A stretch of DNA of 64,000 nucleotides from positions 37,213,425 through 37,277,424 of the forward strand of contig CM076266.1 of the NCBI GenBank assembly GCA_038380795.1, in the 5' to 3' direction. Origin of the DNA: Pyrocephalus nanus (lineage: Eukaryota > Chordata > Aves > Passeriformes > Tyrannidae). Numbering within the stretch: position 1 is the stretch's first letter; every line of letters begins with the position of its first letter. Below, in pieces: positions 32,822-44,790 of this stretch. The notes under the pieces were generated by a model. That model saw only the letters and a list, made by a program, of their open reading frames with translations, ran no database searches and was not told the DNA's origin. Position numbers and translations under genes: made by a program.

Positions 32822-35800
32822 CTGGAACAGAACAAGGCAAAAAATTCAACATTTACACATTGTGATCTGAGCAATCAGACTAAGATTTCTGCTGTTGTAG
32901 AAATGGTGCCTTGTCTTGTGTTTTGAGATTTATTCAGGTTTTTTTCTTGCTGTTCCCTTGATAAAAGGCATCTTATTTCAGTTTGAGAAAGAACATATTC
33001 TTGGGCTCTAATCTAGTTTTACACTGTAAATATTTAAAGATATAAACATCTGAATTGAAATTTATCAGTTACACATTTCCTACTGTGCTTCTGAGGAAAA
33101 ATAACCAGCTCTCATCCTTCCCTCTTTGGCCAGCTCACTAGGGTTAGCTTCATCAAGCTTGTATTCTGGGAACTTTTAAAAATGAAAGTCTGTCTAAAAT
33201 AAAGGTGCAACAAAGTGCCCGTCTTGCTTTTACTACAGATATTATTTAAAAGACTCGTTGAAAAATATATTGCACTGATGTGTGTTTCAAATTCAGGAGT
33301 ACTAATACCCAACCTGTTCTTTCATCAGAAAGACGGGAAAATAATGAGGGTGGCCTCAACCTGATATTCTTTCTTTGATGTAAAGTTCAAGCATCTGCTG
33401 TGCTGTTACCGCATGCTAATCCCTCTCTCTGCTTTGTAGTCCCCATGTCACTGGGTTGGGCCCTGGAACCTGACAAGGGCAAAATTCTCCTTCATATCAG
33501 TGGGATTTGTTCAGTTTTACCTGAGCACTACCAAAGGACAGTGGGAAGGGTCAATACATTTTCAATTGCAAGATAGGGCCTTTGTGTACTAAGGATATAG
33601 CTGAACACAGAATAAAAAAAGATTCCATTTCAGCTCAATTACAGGGTCATCCCAAAGCCATGAGCTGTACTGGCAAACAGACACCATGCTGGTGTCATCC
33701 TACCCTTAGACTACTGAAATGACTGGCATCCTGGAAGGGTGTGCTGAAGGTAAAGCCTGACAGATGTTGGCTAGGAGAAAAGCTTCTTTTAAAGCTGTAG
33801 AAATCCCCGTTGCATCCATTGTTTTGCATCTAGCTCAACACAGAAAATTATTTACAGGCAGCTGCCCAAGACTTCTTTAACTCTTTATATTTTCGAAGAA
33901 GTGATTTATTCTTAGTATTGCAAGTAATTATCAGAAAATGGTAAGATAAAAATGGAAGTAAGGATGCCCATGGCTTCACTTGATGCCAGATTTGAATAAC
34001 CCATCCACTACCTCGTAATCCATTATATCCTCATATGAGGACATAATGAATAGCAGAGACCTCATTAGTAAGAAATGCCACCATACAACAGCCAGTAAGA
34101 AACAGCAGTGGTAGGAGGCACAGAGATGTGCTTTTCCCCACAGCAGTATCTGTGGGTCAGAGCTGATGGTCAGAAGATCCTGCAAGCCAGTGTGACTAAA
34201 ATCTGCCAGTAGAGGAAATATGACCTGACTGAACTGTATTTTGGTTCTGCCTTTAATGTAAAAAGAGTGACTGCTGGGACACTAAGAGCCTACAGATGGG
34301 AATCTCAGTCTTCTTTATACTGAAATAACATCTGTGTGTTGCAACACTGCAAGGACACAGGTAAAGGCTTCTATGTTCAAAGCCATAACCCTACTGCATT
34401 TGTACAACTCCGAGCGAGGAAGAAAGAAATTCTTAAGGAGAAAGAAAAAAAGAAAAATAAAGAAAAAAAAAAGAAGGTTGTGGAAGGCAAAAAGAAGTAA
34501 CATGATCAAATTAAAGTGTCATTCTCAAATTTTTGTATCCCACAAGTTTTTGCAGATGCCATGAAGGTCATTTCATTGAGACGTTCTAATAGATCCATTA
34601 ATCCAAATTTGGTGACTTATTTCCCTGGTGATCAGTTGAATAAGACTTTTTAAAAACACATCAGTGCCTCAGTTTGCTTGAAGGAAATATAGACTGATGA
34701 CTTTTAAGAAGTTTCCTTAAGAAAGTCTATCAAACCATAACTACACTAAAACATATGTCACAGCCTGACAGTCTTCTCAAACAGAGGTCAAGGTCACTCT
34801 GGAAGTGAGGCTAAGTACCACCTATCCTACCTCTAAAGTCAGAACAGAGGCCAATCTAATATCGATAGCAGTAAGACATCCTGGATATGAAAGGGAGGAT
34901 ATGAGCAGCTGTTGTCCTTGACATTTCCAGATTCAAGTGCTACCCTGGTTACGACAAGCAGCTCGCCACAGTGCTCAGAATAACTGGTGTTACCCAGAAG
35001 CGTAGTAGGAAAACTATGGGGAAAAACACATCAATAAGCCAAGTCTTTCTCCATGTCATGCTTCTTCAAAACGCACTAAAAACTTTTTCATGGAGCTGAG
35101 CCACCATGCATATCTAAGCCAAAGCACCAACAAAAGCGGTTGTAACTTTGTTTTCTGAATCTAAATGCAAAATAACCAAGCTCTCATTAGCCAGCAGTTT
35201 TGTGTGGTGAATACCTAACAAAATCTACTAACTCTGTCCTTGTCAAAGACCTCTGAAACTGAACGTGCTTATTCTAAACTTCAGACTTTCAAAGGAAAAA
35301 AAAAAGGAGTTAAAAATCTAATCTGCAAATAAACTTTTTTTTTTTTCAGCTGTAAAAACTGAGGCTTATTAGTGTGGCACAACTTCAAGGAGAATAAATT
35401 ATTTTGTTTTCTTTTCATAGCCCCATCTACCACATCCATTTATTTGAGATAGCAAATCAAGACAGACAGTGAGAGGTCTGACATGCAGCTGGTTTCAGTC
35501 AATAGGGGTCATTTCCATTTGGTCTGTGTATTTTACAAGCTCCTTGTTCACTGTTCCCAATGGGAGGGTGGACCAGCTGCCCTGGATCCCAGTCATGGTA
35601 AGAAACCAGCTCACTACATCATTCTATCCCAGGGCAGCAACAGCCATGGCCTCCCTTTAGCTTCATGCTTAGGTCAGCTCCTTGACAGTGAGAGTCCTGT
35701 CCGCTCATGGGTCTGAAGCAGCTTTAATCTTCCATTAACCAGTCACTGCTGCCCATCAGAAACATTTAGGGAATGATAAACATTTTTGTTGTTGTTTTTT

Positions 35801-38800
35801 GTTCTTCAGTGAGATCAATTGTTATGGATGTTTTAGTTGGAGCAGAGGGAGGGAAAATCACCAGAACTTGGTAAACTCTTTGCACTGAATAAGTGTAGTG
35901 CTGGAAGGGCAGGCTGCAGTTTTGTTATTGTTCCTTTTATGTGTGTTAATTGCAAACAGCTGTTTTAGTTTAGTGTCAAATAAAATAAGATGGTATAAAA
36001 ATTCAGCTTGCTGGACTGACGACATTACCAAATCCCCTCTAAAATGAAATAGTAATCCAGGACCCAATCCTGCAGCCTTTTGGTTATTTCAGGAACTGTG
36101 CAACCAACTTCACCAGAGCCTGCACTACCTGGCAGTTCACAAACTGGGACTGAAACAGAAGACTTGCTACTCAGATCTGTTTTCACAGAAATCTGAAATT
36201 TCTGGTAAACTCATAGCAGTGATTTTTAGGGCACAATTCCTTTTTTTTCCCTTTTTATAGGGTAATTTAAAAAAAAAAATCTCCACCTATCTCAAGCCCA
36301 GAGGAAATGCAGGTGTTCATCTTATTTGGCTTTTGGCCCTCACTGATTATTTCAATAATTATTTAATGAAATTAAGATAGTGACCAGAATCTGTTACAGC
36401 TGATTTCCACTCAGTCATGACATTTCAATACATAGCTGCAAGTGACACAGACGAGAAATTTTTCACAGAGAACAGCCTGCTTTGCCTCTGATCAAGTAAA
36501 TAAATAAAATTCCTCTTTGATCCTACAGGAAATCAGAGGCACACAAACTGTCATCTTTGATGCTTAAGAGGAAATAGAAACAGTGGATATTAGTGTTTCA
36601 CAGGCTTCAGTGTTGTGTTCCCTGTACTATTACTCATGGCAATGCCCCTGATTGACATATTTACTCTGAAGCCACCCCACTGAATGCCATATGAAATTAA
36701 CATCTCAAAGAAGTTATCATTGTACATGGAATATTTTTTTTTTTTTGGAAACTAAGATTTTTCACAGTGCTTCCTCTATCTAAAGCCTGACATCATGGTG
36801 CAGTGAATTGCTTGATGGTTCCTTTTATCAACATAGATCATAATTTATACACTGAACATCTATGGGCAAATCCCAAGTCTGCCAAAAAAGGGCTGCAAGC
36901 ACTTGAGATCATGAATGAAAAACAGTATCAGCTTCCCTAACACTTCTGCAATTCAGAATCTTACTGCTTTCTATTTTTTCTTTACAGTGACTTGTATTTC
37001 AGAGTTGCCCTGGGTTTTGCCCCACCTTTCTTTCTCAAAAATTATTAGTGAAAAACAGGCAGCATATTTTTTTCCATTTGTTAAAAGAAGCAAAAAAGGA
37101 TAAAGAAAACGGTAAATTTGGAGGTTGCTTTTCCCACAATTAAAAATGCAAATAATTCTGTGGGTTTAATTTGTATTTTCATATTTATAAAATTTATTAA
37201 ATATTTATGCCATTTATAGTTTATATTATTCATAGTAAACATAGAATTATATCTTTATATTATATGCCATAATCTGTATATGACTATAAACTAAAACTTT
37301 CATTTATCTCTCAGTGAAGAAATTACAAAAATATTCTTTTATTTTGCAGGTGGTCTGTGCTTGCATCAAACAATAAGCTATTATAACATCCGGCTGAATT
37401 TTAGGTTGAGACAGACATGGAATGCTGGTTTTGAATAGGATTGAATTGTTCCAAATAAGTATGCATTGCTGCACTCAGAAAAAAAGCTCTCTTCCCTTCT
37501 GGTTTGCATGCCCAAATCCCACTAAATTAGGAAGAGACAAGACCAGCTGTAGTATTTGCTTAATGTCTGGTACATTCTTATCAGGAGATTATATCAAACC
37601 CCTGTAGGCACATGAAATATGATCTCAAAGATATTTTCTTGCACTAGTGACTATGATTCTAGTCCCTATTATACAGAGATGCAATAAGTTCCCCACAGGG
37701 GACAGAAGACTCTAGAGAGGAGTGGGAAATAGAAAAAAAATACAGACATCAAGCATACCCACACATCTGCAATTAACATTAGCAACTTCAGGGTAATGAT
37801 CTTGATTAGCCAAACTTCATGGCAAGTACAACATTCATTTCCGTGGTGCTAGCATTGTTTTCTCATCTGCAATAGTCAAGTTTTCCTTTTTACTTTTAGC
37901 ATCATACCCAAGATGAATACACGGAGTTAAGCCAGCGACAGCTAAAGCTGTGAACAGAACTTCACCCAGCGCATTTCAGAGCATCACACTGAATTTTATC
38001 CTTCCCTCCAACTGTGACTGCAAGGGGAGAAGCTAGCATAAATGTCACTCAGGTCTTTTAAAGTTGGCTGCTGACAAGCACTTCACAGTGTAAATAACAG
38101 AAACCACTCTTTGCAAATGTTCCACTCACGTTTGTAAAAGCAAATTGGAAGCGATTCATCTTCACTCAATAAGAGAATTGCAGATACTTATGAGCATATT
38201 TCAGAGACCGGTGATTAGAAAGTCTCTGATGTCACATTAACTGCTTTCTCCTGCATTTCTTGCGCAGTAAAATACAGTCCTGCCTATTGACAGAGGGAAG
38301 AGTGAGAGGTGTGCGAAGGACATAAAATCCAGAACTGAAGTGACACATTACACAAATATTATAAGAAAAGGGGGATACATTTAATTCACAACTTACCAGT
38401 AAACAGTGCCAAATTGCTAATCTTCTAAGTATTCTCAGACTGTTTGGCAAATCTGAATTATATTTTACCCTCCCTTTGTGTTTTTTTTCCTACTTAGTCA
38501 GATTTTGTAACAACATGAACAATGGATCATCATCCAGCCTTCAGTGCAGCTCAGCCTCTAATAAAAACAACAAATTTGTTCCCTTGTACTTCCAAATGCA
38601 AACTGGATTAAACTTCAGCAGAAAGCAGCAAGAATCAACTGCAAGCAATCAAAGCAGCAATAAAGCTAATAGACACCATGCTGCTCAAGGACGGGTCAGC
38701 TGCACGAGCTGCTTCAGAGTACAGGGGAACTCTGAGCAGCCACATTGCCTGCTGACATCAGTCCCAGTGACACCTCTCAGGACGACTGCCAGTTTTAAGT

Positions 38801-39525
38801 AATGCAGTGCAGGTCGAAGCCAGGGAGGCCCAAGGGTACTCTGGCAGAACTGCCATCTTCTGGTGATGGCATTTTATCAAGAATAGCCATGGCTCCAGGG
38901 ACAGCAGAGAACATAGATGAGTTTACATCCCATCTTCACCCAGCAATTTCCTTCTGCTCATCTCAAAGCACCTTGCAAAGGACGTAAGTGTCATTATCCT
39001 TGTGCAATGCGCCACTTTTTTAAGGATTAGAAATAGAAAAATACTAAATTCTCTTCCTATTCTTACATGCATTTAATTGAACGAGTAAATTATAATCAAA
39101 ACAGAAAATACACTCAAAGTATGGTTTGTACATCTCACAATATACTATTTCTTGCATGAATCATTTCTCAATGCAATATTAAACGACTGGATTTGATTTG
39201 CACAGGAGTCAGGAAATGTGAAGTTTAAAAAATCAAACCCCTAATTCCCACCAAGTTAAAGTCAATCCTTGCATGTGCATCTGTGACAAGGGATATTTAA
39301 TTATGTAATCACACAACAGACAGCAAAGTGATTTATTACTGGCAAATGGTGTCATATAATTTCAACATACAATACCAATGGAAGGATCCAAAAAATACAA
39401 CCAACTTCTGACTGATTTCCCCACTGTGTGCCAGAGTCTAAAAGAAAAGCTGCTACTTTCCTGCTACCTACCCCTGGAGAGGCAAGTTTCTGACAGCAAA
39501 ACGCCTGACACTTTGAGGATTAATT

Positions 39526-39530
39526 GCCTG
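39526..39530. repeat. Left target-site duplication of solo LTR (GCCTG)
   Basis: GCCTG directly precedes the LTR's TG. It is identical to the five bases directly after the LTR. Five base pairs is the length expected for ERVL-type integration. Confidence 0.85.
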
Positions 39531-40133
39531 TGTCTGTATGTTGCTTTCGTCTGGGATAGAGTTAATTTTTTTCATAGTAACTGGTACAGGGCTGTTTTTT
39601 TGATTTGTGTTAAACAGAATGTTGATCATAGACTGCAATATTATTGCTGAGCAGTGCTTGCGCAGAGCCAAGGCTTTTCCTGCTTCTCACACCACCCCAT
39701 CAGGGAGCAGGATGGGGGTGGGTGCACAGAAAGTTGGGAGGGGACAGCTGACCCGGACAGATGACCCCAACTGACAAAAGGGATATTTCAGACCATATGA
39801 TGTCTTGCTCTGTATATAAAGTGGAGGGAAAAAGAAAGAAGAGGGGGACATTTGGAGTGGTGACATTTGTCTTGCCAAGTAACCATTTATGCTTGAGGGG
39901 CCCTGCTCTCCTGAAGATGGCTGAACACCTTCCTGCCCATTAGAAGTGGTGAAAGAATTCCTTGTGTGCTCATGCACAGATTTTCCTTTACTTTTGCCTT
40001 TATTAAACTGTCTTAATCTCAATTCATGAGTTTTCTCACTTTTACCCTTCTGAATCAATCCCCTATCCCACTGCAGGAGAGTGAGCTAGAAGTTGTGTGG
40101 GACTGAGTTGCCATCTGGGGTTGAACCACAACA
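39531..40133 (+). mobile_element. Solo LTR, avian ERVL-like endogenous retrovirus
   Basis: The 603-bp element begins TGTC, ends ACAACA and is flanked on both sides by the perfect 5-bp target-site duplication GCCTG (39526-39530 and 40134-40138). It resembles a widespread family of avian ERVL-type LTRs. Landmarks in order are an ATAGAGTTAATTTTTTTCAT block near the 5' end, a TATATAAA box (39813-39820), an ATTAAA poly(A) signal (40002-40007) and a terminal GGGGTTGAACCACAACA. No internal viral genes are present, so the provirus was probably lost by LTR-LTR recombination. It lies in the CREB5 intron in the orientation opposite to the gene. Confidence 0.92.
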
Positions 40134-40138
40134 GCCTG
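40134..40138. repeat. Right target-site duplication of solo LTR (GCCTG)
   Basis: GCCTG directly follows the LTR's terminal CA and matches the left copy exactly. Confidence 0.85.
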
Positions 40139-41240
40139 TTATCAGTAGGCAAGCACAAACCAAATCATCATTCTGATTCTCCAAATACACAGTCTTTTGC
40201 TCACTTTCTCTGCCAGATTAACGTATGGGCTATTCCCAGGCATACTAGGTTGTCACCTGTGGAAAACACAGAAATAGAAGGTGGCTATAAAATCACTCAC
40301 TGTTAATCACACCCTGACAAGACAGTGGAAAAACTTGAGATTGACGGGACCTAAGTCTGTACAGCCCATCTTCTAGATCTATTCGCTGATGTCCATATTA
40401 CAGCTGATTTCCAAACCAAGAGGTCACAGATTCTTTCTTCGCATTGGATATAATGCACTTTGGCAAAGCATCTGGCAGGGGAGCTGGAACTCAAGTCTTC
40501 CTCACTCCTACAATCAGACTCTCTAACTAGGTTTCTACAATCATGTGCCCATTTGCTACTACAGTGGAAGTGAGAAATGCTTGTACCATTCTTGCATTGC
40601 TATATGTATATATACCTTGCCTGAGAACAAAAGGAACGTTTATTAATGTATTAAATGAGAAAAGTGGGAATTGATTTCAGAGGAAGTTGGGGAATTTCCT
40701 ATACAAGCCAGATGTGAAGCAAATCCTCAAATCAGAGCACTCTAACACTACAAGGAACACTGGGAGTTTGGGTATTTTAATCTGTATTCAGAGATCAGAT
40801 GGGATTAGCACTGCAAAAATCTCTCTCTACAGAATACTGCTCTGAAGCCTTGAGACGCCCTAATGAGTATGTCATTTTTGTGACAATGCAAATTGCTTGT
40901 TTTCCTTGTCTCTCTCAGAAGCATAATACACACACCAAGGACATGAGAAAGGCAGATTCAAAGTCTTTCCCATCAGAAGATTTCTAAACTTTCATCAGCC
41001 ACCTCTCACTAAGACTGATTATGATTAAGTCATTCATATTCAAAGAAAAATGCCATCCAAGTACATAAAACTTGGGGGTTTATTTTTTCCTTGACTGGTG
41101 TTATTTTTGAATACTCGTTTTTCCTGGATTAAACCCAGCACATTTAAAGGGCTACCAGCAAGCCAGAAACTGGATACATGTGCACTCAAAAGTCCTTTGA
41201 TTTCATCCCAGATGTGCAGTGCTCAAGGGCGTATACACAT

Positions 41241-41266
41241 ACGCGCGCACACACACACACACACAG
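41241..41266. repeat. (CG)/(CA)n microsatellite
   Basis: A short run of ACGCGCGC is followed by about nine CA units, within the large CREB5 intron. Alternating purine-pyrimidine DNA with CG steps can adopt Z-form; this is an inference. Confidence 0.9.
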
Positions 41267-41551
41267 AGTACAGAGGACACGATCTGGTCTGTAGATTTTG
41301 TTTCAAGATTATATGTTTCAAGCAGACTGTGAAATGTAAAACTGAAGCCCTGACCACTTACAGCCATCAGAGATCCCAGGGCTCTTTGTGAAAGAGTATT
41401 GATGTTCATTAGCCTATTGGCCTGACTGAAGAATTCAATGCAGGTAATTAGGCATTGTCTCATTACCACACAGTTTCAGGTGAAGATATTTTTCTACTTC
41501 GTTTCTTAAGCTAAGTGATTCCTGAAACATTTTTAAAGCATTCATGGATTC

Positions 41552-41570
41552 TTTTTTTTTTTTTTTTTTT
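41552..41570. repeat. 19-base T-run
   Basis: A simple homopolymer in the CREB5 intron. Similar runs of 15-19 bases occur at 22097-22113 (T, in the 3' UTR), 25462-25480 (A), 59455-59470 (T) and 59821-59837 (A). Confidence 0.9.
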
Positions 41571-43097
41571 AAAGAAATTACTAGAATATGAAGTACAGTA
41601 GAGGGACATAAAAAATGAGTGTTCTTATGGGTTATTTCATATATTTAAAAAGCTTTATTTTATCATCTAACCCAAAAGAATGAAAATAGTATTTTAATTC
41701 AGTAGACAGCTTTCAATTGTTTAGCTATGAAAACGTAGTGACTAGTGGCTTTTTAAATACATACACTCAGGTATGGCATGTAGTACACAGACATAAACTG
41801 TGAAGAGTGTGAAAAGGCTCACTTAGTGTCAAGTTTCATTGTCATAAAATAATTATAATCTATGCTGAGAATTATCTGAATGGATATCACAAATATTCAG
41901 CATTGAACATATCAATGTTGATACATACTGTCCTTTTACACCCTCTTGTAAGGTCCCTTATGCCTTATGCCCACCTTTCCCCATATTGTCCCCAGCTCCA
42001 TCCCTCAGGTTGCTGCCTTCCACTGTGCCCCCTTTGTTCTTCACCTGCAAAGCCGTCCCTTCATTCGTAGGCAGCTCAAGTTGCTGCTTTGTTTTTCACC
42101 ACCTCACATATATCATCTGCTTTCAAACAGCCGTATCTTGGGTCAGGCGCATTGAATTTCAAAGCCACTTGAGGCTCCAAGAACACCAGCATCTCAACCT
42201 CCTACCAGATACCAGCTAGCCACTCTATCAGTGCCACAAGGTCTTTTAATACACTTTAGTAGATCTACAGTGTGAATTAGGATATGAAAAATGAAGCCCT
42301 CAACAATTCTTTTTTATTGGAATTGGTGATTTACACTAATAGGCTTTACATTGTGTTTGAAAGGGCTAGGTATGCATCCCCACATACTCCCAGCGACTCA
42401 GCTGACAAGCAATGACTTACTGAAATGCAATGTATTGGCAGCTTACTCTCTTGCACATGGCATTCTTACTCTTCAGCAATACTGCTTTTCAGAGCAACAT
42501 GTTAGAGCAAACCAAAAAAACAACCTTTCCCAGGGAAGGAAATGATGCAGCCTGCTTTGTAAGACATGGGCTCATCCTGCCATTTCTAGACAGCTGAATT
42601 TGTCTTTCCTACATCATGTACCACAGGATACAGAACAAATTTGCACAGGTCAGGGGCCTGGCTAGACCCACAGTTGCGGTGGTCATCACACAAGGAGGAT
42701 TTCCTTTCCAGCACCAAGTGACAGGTATAGCGTATCCTGCCTCGCTTGATTGTGGACTCTTGCCTGTCCCTTCTGCTCAATGGAAAGAGGGCAGAAATAA
42801 ATACCTAAGGGAAAATTCCTGGCAGAGGTGACCTGACTGGGGATAGATGGACAGAGGGTACATGCAGCACCCTGCACCCTGAGGGAGGTAGAAAGTCATG
42901 TGTTGGGTGAGCATCCCAATGCTGGGCGATGCTAGAACCAGACACCTCTCCATATACCAGAAGCAGCTGCCAGCATCACAGGAACAGGTAATTCCTGCAC
43001 GCCACTTATCAGTCTGCACTCACTGTCCTTCACAGCATGAATGAGCCTTCCTAAAAGCACAACAGGGATCTGGCTGCTCCTGCTATTACCTTGTCTT

Positions 43098-43099
<2 letters not shown>

Positions 43100-43123
<24 letters not shown>
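43100..43123. repeat. 24-base T-run
   Basis: An uninterrupted T-run in the large CREB5 intron, read as poly(A) on the minus strand. No parent gene was recognised next to it. Confidence 0.9.
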
Positions 43124-43128
<5 letters not shown>

Positions 43129-43817
43129 TTTCTTGTGTGTTTCTACTGAGTGAGGGAGAAAGGCATAAATACTATCTTGTTTAACACATCTTCCTGTCTC
43201 CTCTCTTTGCCTTGCAGACAGCATTATCCATCTTCCTGACACCACCATTGTCTGATTCATTTGACATATGCACCAGGAAAAATGTCATGTTCTGAACAAG
43301 AACATAACACTGTGATCTCATTCCCATCTCAGACTCCACAGCATCTCCCATTTTTTACTGCTTTGGAAAGAGAAGGACTGGGAAGCTTTTCCATGTTGCC
43401 TCCAGGGAAACTTAGAGAGGAGATGTGGTGATGAGAAATCAGGTCAGCAAAGGCACACAAGCACTTACACAAGCACATTGGAAATCAGGGTAATTCCATA
43501 GAAAGTTCAATTATCTACCTCTCACTTAGAGTCCGAAGCAGCAAAATCTTTCTCATCTCCTGTTACTTAGGGCTGCTGAGGGACCCTACATAGATATGCA
43601 TTATTTCCAGAAGGGAATATTACTTTAAGATATGATGTCAGGGACATTCTGACTGTATTATGAAAATCACTGTCCTATTCTGTCTCATCATTTTCCTCTC
43701 TTCTGAAATAAAAAGCCTCAGGTACTATCCACCTCTGTGACATTAAGGGTTATGGTGAAGTTCCCCCTTTTGTCTGGCATGCCAGCAAGTCAATGAAAGG
43801 CTTCCTGATGTCTTATC

Positions 43818-44790
43818 TCATAGAATCATAGAACCATAGAACAGTGTGAGTTGGAAGGGACCTTCAAAGGTTGTCTAGTCCAACCTCCCTGCAACAAGCA
43901 AGAACATCTTAAATTAGATCAGGTTGCTCAAAGCCCCATCCAACTTGACCTTGAATATCTCCTAGGATGTGGCATCTACCTCCTCTCTGGGCAACCTCTT
44001 CTGGTGTTTCACCACTCTCATTGTAAAAAATCTTCTTTACATTTTCTTCTTTCTATCTAGTCTAAATCTACCTTTTTCAGTTTTAAACCATTACTTCTTG
44101 TCCTGTCACAACAGGTCCTGCTAAAAAGTTTATCCTCATCCTTCTTGGAGGCCACTTTATTACAGGAAGGCTGCAATAAGGTTTTCCCAGAGCCTTTTCT
44201 TCTCCAGGCTGAACAGCTCCATCTCTCTTAGTCTGTTTTCATAGGAGAGGTGTTACAGCCCCCTTAACATCTTTGTGGCCTTTGTCTGGACCCACTCCCA
44301 TAGGTCCGTGTCTTTCCTGTGCTGAGAACCCCAGAGCTGGACACAGTACTCCAGGTGGGATCTCATGAGAGCAGACTAGAGGGGCAGAATCACCTCCCTT
44401 GACCTGCTGGCCATGCTGCTTTTGATGCAGCCCATGATGAAGTTGCAGTGAGTGCACATTGCCATGTCATGTTCAGTTTTTCATTCACCAGTACCCCCAA
44501 ATCCTTCTTGGCAGAGCTGTTCTCAATCCCTTCAGACCTTAGCCTGTACTGATACTGAGGGTTGCCCCAACCCAGTTACAGTACCTTGCACTTTGCCTTG
44601 TTGAACCTCGTGATGTTCTCATGGACCAACATGTCAAGCTTGTCCTGGTTCCCCTGGGTGGCATTCTGTCCCTCAGATGCATCAACTGCACCACTCTGCT
44701 TGGTGCCATCTGCAAACTTGAGAGTGCACTTGATCCCACTGTCTGTGTCACAGCTGAAAATACTAAACAGGATCCCTTCCTGTTTGATAT
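43818..44790 (-). mobile_element. CR1 LINE fragment, about 1 kb
   Basis: The plus strand starts with the reverse-complement CR1 tail (TCATAGAATCATAGAACC, then TTGGAAGGGACCTTCAAAGG). It continues through well-known CR1 segments, including GTCCTGTCACAACAGG, GAGCTGGACACAGTACTCCA and a CTTGCACTTTGCCTTGTTGA-like block. It is therefore a minus-strand insertion with an intact 3' end and a truncated 5' end near 44790 (edge approximate). It lies in sense with CREB5 transcription. Open frames of 70-120 codons on both strands here are debris of the element, not genes. Confidence 0.93.

Larger units (their letters stand above)
40139..43817. other. Intronic DNA between solo LTR and CR1
   Basis: Apart from a (CA)n run and two T-runs, I see nothing recognisable here. 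Confidence 0.65.

Noticed and set aside
32500..32865. Plus-strand 121-codon open frame rich in Gly, Asp and Ala
   Set aside because: It is the antisense shadow of the CREB5 His-rich exon and extends past its acceptor.
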